A stretch of 5,319 nucleotides of DNA from Chloroflexi bacterium UBA4733. Lineage in GTDB: Bacteria > Chloroflexota > UBA4733. A program made the position numbers and the translations under genes. The notes beneath the pieces were generated by a model, which was given only the letters and a program-made list of their open reading frames with translations, was not told where the DNA came from and ran no database searches. The stretch lies in NCBI GenBank assembly GCA_002404055.1, contig DHIZ01000136.1, forward strand, positions 1-5,319, given 5' to 3'. Position 1 is the stretch's first letter, and each line of letters begins with the position of its first letter. Positions 1 through 5,319 of this stretch are shown piece after piece.

Positions 1-38
1 CAAATACCTACCCCAGAAAGGAGGGGACAGGGGAGGGG
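1..38. other. G-rich intergenic stretch downstream of secA (possible G-quadruplex)
   Basis: The plus strand at 20-38 has four closely spaced G runs: GG, GGGG, GGGG and GGGG, separated by A, ACA and A. It ends right at the secA stop codon. secA is transcribed from the minus strand, so its mRNA would be C-rich here and the G runs lie on the template strand. They could form a quadruplex that slows polymerase, but this is inference. I see no conventional stem plus U-tract terminator within these 38 bases, and the window edge prevents looking further. No gene is visible in it. Confidence 0.35.
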
Positions 39-3065
<3,027 letters not shown>

Positions 3066-3074
3066 AGACGCTGT

Positions 3075-3080
3075 TCCTTC
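3075..3080 (-). promoter_or_regulatory. secA ribosome binding site
   Basis: Reading leftward, GAAGGA lies 9 bases before the ATG at 3065. This site decides the secA start over the in-frame ATG at 3166, which has no purine-rich site ahead of it. It directly abuts the hairpin at 3081-3097. Confidence 0.8.
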
Positions 3081-3097
3081 GTGGCGGCCTCCGCCAC
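3081..3097 (-). promoter_or_regulatory. Perfect hairpin in the secA leader, abutting the ribosome binding site
   Basis: GTGGCGG (3081-3087) and CCGCCAC (3091-3097) are perfect inverted repeats of 7 bp with a 3-base loop, nearly all G-C pairs. In the secA mRNA this stem-loop would end right where GAAGGA begins and lie 15 bases before the ATG. A stem there could insulate or modulate ribosome access. The role is inference, and short GC stems are common in GC-rich DNA. Confidence 0.5.
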
Positions 3098-3177
3098 CCG
3101 CGTACCGGCGGCGGAACGCCTGTAGAATAGACAGACGGTACACGGCACACGCACGTGCCTGATCCATAATACCAGGC

Positions 3178-3183
3178 GAGGAG
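3178..3183 (+). promoter_or_regulatory. Ribosome binding site of the HDAC-family gene
   Basis: GAGGAG lies 10 bases before the GTG at 3194, slightly long spacing but acceptable. It supports the GTG start over the internal ATG at 3245, which has no purine-rich site and would remove the N-terminal strand and the HDT motif expected of the family. Confidence 0.75.
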
Positions 3184-3184
3184 A

Positions 3185-3197
3185 TCACCTCTGGTGA
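3185..3197 (+). promoter_or_regulatory. Small inverted repeat overlapping the GTG start
   Basis: TCACC (3185-3189) and GGTGA (3193-3197) form a perfect 5-bp inverted repeat around a TCT loop. The right arm contains the GTG start codon, so the folded form would hide it. It could also be a protein-binding palindrome or chance. It is short, and no function is demonstrated. Confidence 0.35.
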
Positions 3198-4225
3198 CGG
3201 TGCTGCTCTACAGTCCGCGCTTCCTCGAGCACGACACGCGTGGCATGGCCGAAACGCCCGACCGCCTGAGCCACACCTGGTCGCTGCTGAACCGGGAGGG
3301 TTTGCCGCCGGGCTGTCGCATGGAAACACCGCAGCCGGCCACGCGCCAGCAGGTCGCACGTGTCCACGACCCGTTGATGGTCGACCGTCTGCAAGCGGTT
3401 TGCCGGCGTGGCGGCGGCCTGATCGACCCGGCGCCGACCATCGTCTCGCCGGAGAGTTATGAGGTCGCCCTGCTGGCGGCGGGGGCCGCCATTCAGGCAG
3501 CGGAAACTGCCCTAAGCGGTGAGCCGGCCTTCGCGCTCCTGCGTCCGCCAGGGCATCACGCGACACCCGAACGCTCGATGGGCTTTTGCCTCTTCAACAA
3601 CGTCGCCGTGGCGGCGCGCGAGGTACTGGCGACGGGGGCCGCGCAGCGCGTGTTGATCGTGGACTTCGACCTCCACCACGGCAACGGCACCCAGGACGCC
3701 TTCTACGCCGACCCGGCGGTCATGTTCATCTCGCTGCATCAGTACCCGATCTACCCAGGTACCGGTCGCGCAGAGGACACCGGCACGGGAGCAGGCAGCG
3801 GCTACAACGTGAACGTCCCGCTCCCCGGCGGGGCAGGCGACACAGCCTTCCAGCGCATCCTTGACGAGATCATCACGCCGCTGGCCCGCCGCTACCAGCC
3901 CGACCTCCTGCTCTGCTCCTGCGGCTACGACGCCCATTGGGCCGAAAACGCCGCCGCCGGCGCCGGCCTGCAGCTATCGGTGGCCGGCTATTACCGCTTC
4001 ATCCGCGGCCTGTACCAACTGGCCCAGGAACTCTGTCAGGGCCGCATCGCTGGCGTTCTCGAAGGCGGCTACCACCTCGACGCCCTCGCCTGGGGAGTGC
4101 TCAACACGCTGGCGGCGCTGAGCGGCCAGCCAGCGCGGGCGGACCCGTTGGGAGTGGCGACGGGGGATGAGGTGGACGCGAGCGGCATCATTGAGCGGGT
4201 GCGGCGGGTACACGGGCTGGGCTAG
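3194..4225 (+). CDS. Histone deacetylase family zinc-dependent amidohydrolase
   Basis: This is a 343-residue arginase/deacetylase-fold enzyme that removes acetyl groups from amines. Bacterial members act on acetyl-lysine in proteins, acetylpolyamines or related small amides; the sequence does not say which. Seen: a strand plus HDT motif at the N-terminus (13-15); RPPGHH (117-122) with the catalytic His pair 121-122; GFCLFNN (130-136); [11 protein letters not shown] (156-166) giving zinc ligands D159 and H161; [12 protein letters not shown] (180-191); SCGYDAH (242-248) giving the third zinc ligand D246; and LEGGY (289-293) with the transition-state tyrosine Y293. All catalytic positions are present, so it should be active. 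The motif set resembles the class II/acetylpolyamine amidohydrolase group more than AcuC. The usual His-Pro-Glu near residue 18 is Met-Ala-Glu here. No signal peptide or membrane segment is seen, so it is cytoplasmic. The start is GTG with GAGGAG upstream, and the gene ends in tandem TAG codons (4223-4228). It is divergent from secA and convergent with the SMP-30 gene, so probably monocistronic. Confidence 0.93.
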   Translation: MTVLLYSPRFLEHDTRGMAETPDRLSHTWSLLNREGLPPGCRMETPQPATRQQVARVHDPLMVDRLQAVCRRGGGLIDPAPTIVSPESYEVALLAAGAAIQAAETALSGEPAFALLRPPGHHATPERSMGFCLFNNVAVAAREVLATGAAQRVLIVDFDLHHGNGTQDAFYADPAVMFISLHQYPIYPGTGRAEDTGTGAGSGYNVNVPLPGGAGDTAFQRILDEIITPLARRYQPDLLLCSCGYDAHWAENAAAGAGLQLSVAGYYRFIRGLYQLAQELCQGRIAGVLEGGYHLDALAWGVLNTLAALSGQPARADPLGVATGDEVDASGIIERVRRVHGLG

Positions 4226-4231
4226 TAGCAG

Positions 4232-4261
4232 GGCCGCGACTTTGGACCTAATTCCGCGGCC
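4232..4261. terminator. Possible bidirectional terminator at the convergent junction
   Basis: GGCCGCG (4232-4238) and CGCGGCC (4255-4261) form a perfect 7-bp all-GC inverted repeat with a 16-base loop. It lies between the tandem stops of the HDAC-family gene and the last codons of the SMP-30 gene, whose stop (4248-4250) is inside the loop. One element could serve both transcripts. No T-run follows on either strand, so it is not a canonical intrinsic terminator, and GC-rich repeats arise easily by chance. Confidence 0.35.
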
Positions 4262-5141
4262 ACCAGTGCCGTCCCCGCCGCTCGGTGCGCGCCCGGTAGA
4301 GCGAACCTCCTATATTGGTGACATACAAGGTCTGCATGTCGGCGTCGCCGAAGGTGCAGTTCGTGGGACGGTCCTCCGGGAACGGATGCCGCTCCAACAC
4401 GCGGCCATCAGGGGCAAAGACGATGATGGCGGGACCCGGCCCGCCGCGCTGGTAGCCGGTCGCGGCGACGATGTTGCCTTCGCGATCCAGGCACATGCCG
4501 TCGATGCCGCGGTGCGCGCCGAAGTCGTGCAGCGCACGGTAGGGGCCCAGGCTGCCGTCGGGCTGGATCGGGTAGGCGCGCAGTTCGCGCAGGGCGGTCT
4601 CCCCATGGTCGCTCTGCGCTACGTAGAGGGTGCGCTCGTCAGCAGAGATTAGTAGGCCATTGGGCTTGGTTGTGTCGAACGTCATGCGTTCGATGGACCA
4701 TTCGCCTGTTCCAGCGGCTGGCGCCGTGAGGCGGTAGACGGAGTCGTGGTCCAGCTCACGGTCTTCGACCTTCAGACCGTAGCCGGGGTCCGTGAACCAG
4801 ACGCGCCCTTGAGCGTCGATGGCCAGATCGTTGGGACTGTTCAGCCGCTTGCCCTCGAAGTGGTCGGCCAACACCGTGACGCCACCGTCCGATTCGTAGC
4901 GCACAACCCGGCGGCCGGCGCGTTTGCCCTCGCAGGCATAGAGGCGCCCCTCACCATCCAGCATCAGGCCGTTGGCGCCGTTTGTCCCGCCGCGAAAAAT
5001 GGTGCAGGCACCGGTTTGCGGATCGTAGCGCATGATCTGGTCGTGACTGATGTTGGTAAAGAGCAAACCGCTGCCGTCCCAGGCCGGCCCCTCGGTGATG
5101 TCGCCGATCGGCCCTGCCAACCGCTCAAATGTCCAGGCCAA
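4248..5141 (-). CDS. SMP-30/gluconolactonase-like beta-propeller hydrolase
   Basis: This 297-residue member of the SMP-30/gluconolactonase/LRE-like family is a six-bladed beta-propeller with one metal site, typically hydrolysing sugar lactones or other lactones and esters. Family metal ligands are visible: E17 in TEGPAW, N104 in NSPND (101-105), N161 in KPNG (159-162) and D214 in GIDGM (212-216). The blade repeats show as recurring Asp-Gly turns before hydrophobic strands, for example LLFTN, RLYAC, RVWFTDPG (113-120), TLYVAQ, NIVAATG and TLYVTNIGG. It is closest by eye to the gluconolactonase/Drp35 side, with LNSPNDLAID and WFTDPGYG, but the substrate cannot be read from sequence. The start is the TTG at 5141, preceded by GAGGAG at 6 bases; homologues begin close to this W-x-F motif. 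The frame stays open to another TTG at 5228 with no ribosome site, and that extension is Arg-rich and looks non-coding. No signal peptide is seen. The gene converges on the HDAC-family gene with a 22-base gap. Confidence 0.9.
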   Translation of the reverse strand: MAWTFERLAGPIGDITEGPAWDGSGLLFTNISHDQIMRYDPQTGACTIFRGGTNGANGLMLDGEGRLYACEGKRAGRRVVRYESDGGVTVLADHFEGKRLNSPNDLAIDAQGRVWFTDPGYGLKVEDRELDHDSVYRLTAPAAGTGEWSIERMTFDTTKPNGLLISADERTLYVAQSDHGETALRELRAYPIQPDGSLGPYRALHDFGAHRGIDGMCLDREGNIVAATGYQRGGPGPAIIVFAPDGRVLERHPFPEDRPTNCTFGDADMQTLYVTNIGGSLYRARTERRGRHWWPRN

Positions 5142-5147
5142 GATGCT

Positions 5148-5153
5148 CTCCTC
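5148..5153 (-). promoter_or_regulatory. Ribosome binding site of the SMP-30 gene (sets a TTG start)
   Basis: Reading leftward, GAGGAG is followed by 6 bases and then TTG at 5141. There is no ATG or GTG in frame at a comparable position, so this site is the main reason to choose the TTG. Confidence 0.65.
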
Positions 5154-5286
5154 GTCTCTGCGCCGCGCAGCGCACACACGGCGCTTCCGGCGCTGCCGTA
5201 TGCTAGCGAACGGCGCCTCATCTTGCAACGACGCGCCCGGCGACGAGTGCGCCGCAGAGTTTTGCGTAACAAGCGTACTGTATTAA

Positions 5287-5298
5287 TAGACGTGTCTA
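5287..5298. promoter_or_regulatory. Palindrome in the AT-rich patch, possible operator
   Basis: TAGAC (5287-5291) and GTCTA (5294-5298) are perfect 5-bp arms around GT. The site lies about 145 bases upstream of the SMP-30 start. Short palindromes with A/T-rich flanks suit a dimeric repressor, but there is no regulator gene in the window to pair it with, and one occurrence is weak evidence. Confidence 0.3.
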
Positions 5299-5319
5299 CA
5301 GGGCCGCGATTGCGATCGG

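Larger units (their letters stand above)
3066..3193. promoter_or_regulatory. Divergent intergenic region between secA and the HDAC-family gene
   Basis: These 128 bases should hold the promoters for both divergent genes. No -35/-10 pair with good consensus is visible. Isolated -10-like hexamers occur: TAGAAT (3123-3128) and CATAAT (3165-3170) reading rightward, and TATTAT reading leftward over 3168-3173. None has a convincing -35 box at 16-18 bases. The region also holds an 8-bp palindrome GCACGTGC (3151-3158), which overlaps GGCAC/GTGCC arms at 3144-3148 and 3155-3159, a possible operator. The hairpins next to each start codon are listed separately. Promoter positions are inference only. Confidence 0.5.
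5142..5319. promoter_or_regulatory. Upstream region of the SMP-30 gene
   Basis: No gene is recognisable in these 178 bases. Bases 5142-5260 are GC-rich, with no clear promoter seen apart from the ribosome site. From about 5261 there is an AT-rich patch unlike the rest of the window. On the minus strand it contains two TACGC direct repeats 9 bases apart (within 5264-5277). It also has a TAGACA hexamer resembling a -35 box, but no matching -10 at normal spacing. The promoter of the SMP-30 gene is probably in or near this patch; that is inference. Confidence 0.4.

Noticed and set aside
3066..3566. N-terminal extension of the secA frame upstream of 3065
   Set aside because: The extension is Arg/Pro/Gly-rich, runs antisense across the HDAC-family gene, and has no counterpart in SecA. 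The ATG at 3065 has a good ribosome site and a typical SecA beginning.
3512..3937. A 141-codon open frame antisense to the HDAC-family gene
   Set aside because: It is fully covered by the well-supported gene on the other strand, and its Val/Ala/Glu/Asp-rich composition is that of an antisense shadow.
4167..4652. A 161-codon plus-strand open frame across the convergent junction
   Set aside because: It overlaps the 3' end of the HDAC-family gene in another frame and the SMP-30 gene in antisense. No motif or ribosome site supports it.
5142..5228. Longer SMP-30 protein starting at the TTG at 5228
   Set aside because: There is no ribosome site before 5228. The added 29 residues are Arg-rich, resemble neither a signal peptide nor family N-termini, and the TTG at 5141 has a well-placed GAGGAG.
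4964..5272. A 102-codon minus-strand open frame at the start of the SMP-30 gene
   Set aside because: It is in a different frame from the supported gene and its translation is Arg-rich without family motifs. The SMP-30 frame has the expected N-terminal motifs.
4229..5309. Exact 11-base direct repeat CAGGGCCGCGA at 4229-4239 and 5299-5309, flanking the SMP-30 gene
   Set aside because: It looked like possible target-site or attachment duplication. It is short and GC-rich, no integrase or transposase accompanies it, and the enclosed gene has normal composition, so chance is the better explanation.

Overview
The window is ordinary high-GC bacterial chromosome, roughly two-thirds G+C by eye. It holds three complete protein genes and no RNA genes, mobile elements or CRISPR arrays that I can see. 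The best clue to the organism is its SecA protein. It has an insertion of about 20 residues in the first nucleotide-binding domain, just before the conserved [14 protein letters not shown] stretch, and an enlarged helical wing region. I associate this SecA type with Chloroflexota (green non-sulfur bacteria and relatives). That assignment is inference from family memory, not from a search.

Layout from left to right. Bases 1-38 are a short G-rich stretch beyond the end of secA. Bases 39-3065 (minus strand) encode SecA, the ATPase motor of the general protein export system, 1008 residues long. Bases 3066-3193 form a compact divergent intergenic region with several perfect short inverted repeats; one abuts the secA ribosome binding site and one overlaps the start codon of the next gene. 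Bases 3194-4225 (plus strand) encode a zinc-dependent histone-deacetylase-family amidohydrolase of 343 residues. Only 22 bases separate it from the convergent gene at 4248-5141 (minus strand), an SMP-30/gluconolactonase-like six-bladed beta-propeller enzyme of 297 residues, probably starting at TTG. A 7-bp GC-rich inverted repeat spans the convergent junction. The last 178 bases are the upstream region of the SMP-30 gene, with an AT-rich patch containing a small palindrome.

The three genes do not form an obvious pathway. secA is a housekeeping export gene and appears to be a single-gene unit here. The deacetylase-like and SMP-30-like enzymes are accessory metabolic genes, each probably transcribed alone.

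The most notable observation is inside secA. Residues about 649-729 and 739-819 are two ungapped copies of the same helical-wing segment, exactly 90 residues (270 bp) apart, with identity still visible at DNA level. This SecA therefore carries a tandemly doubled wing domain. SecA also has a 49-residue basic tail after its zinc-binding domain and Phe in place of the usual Tyr at the two-helix-finger tip.
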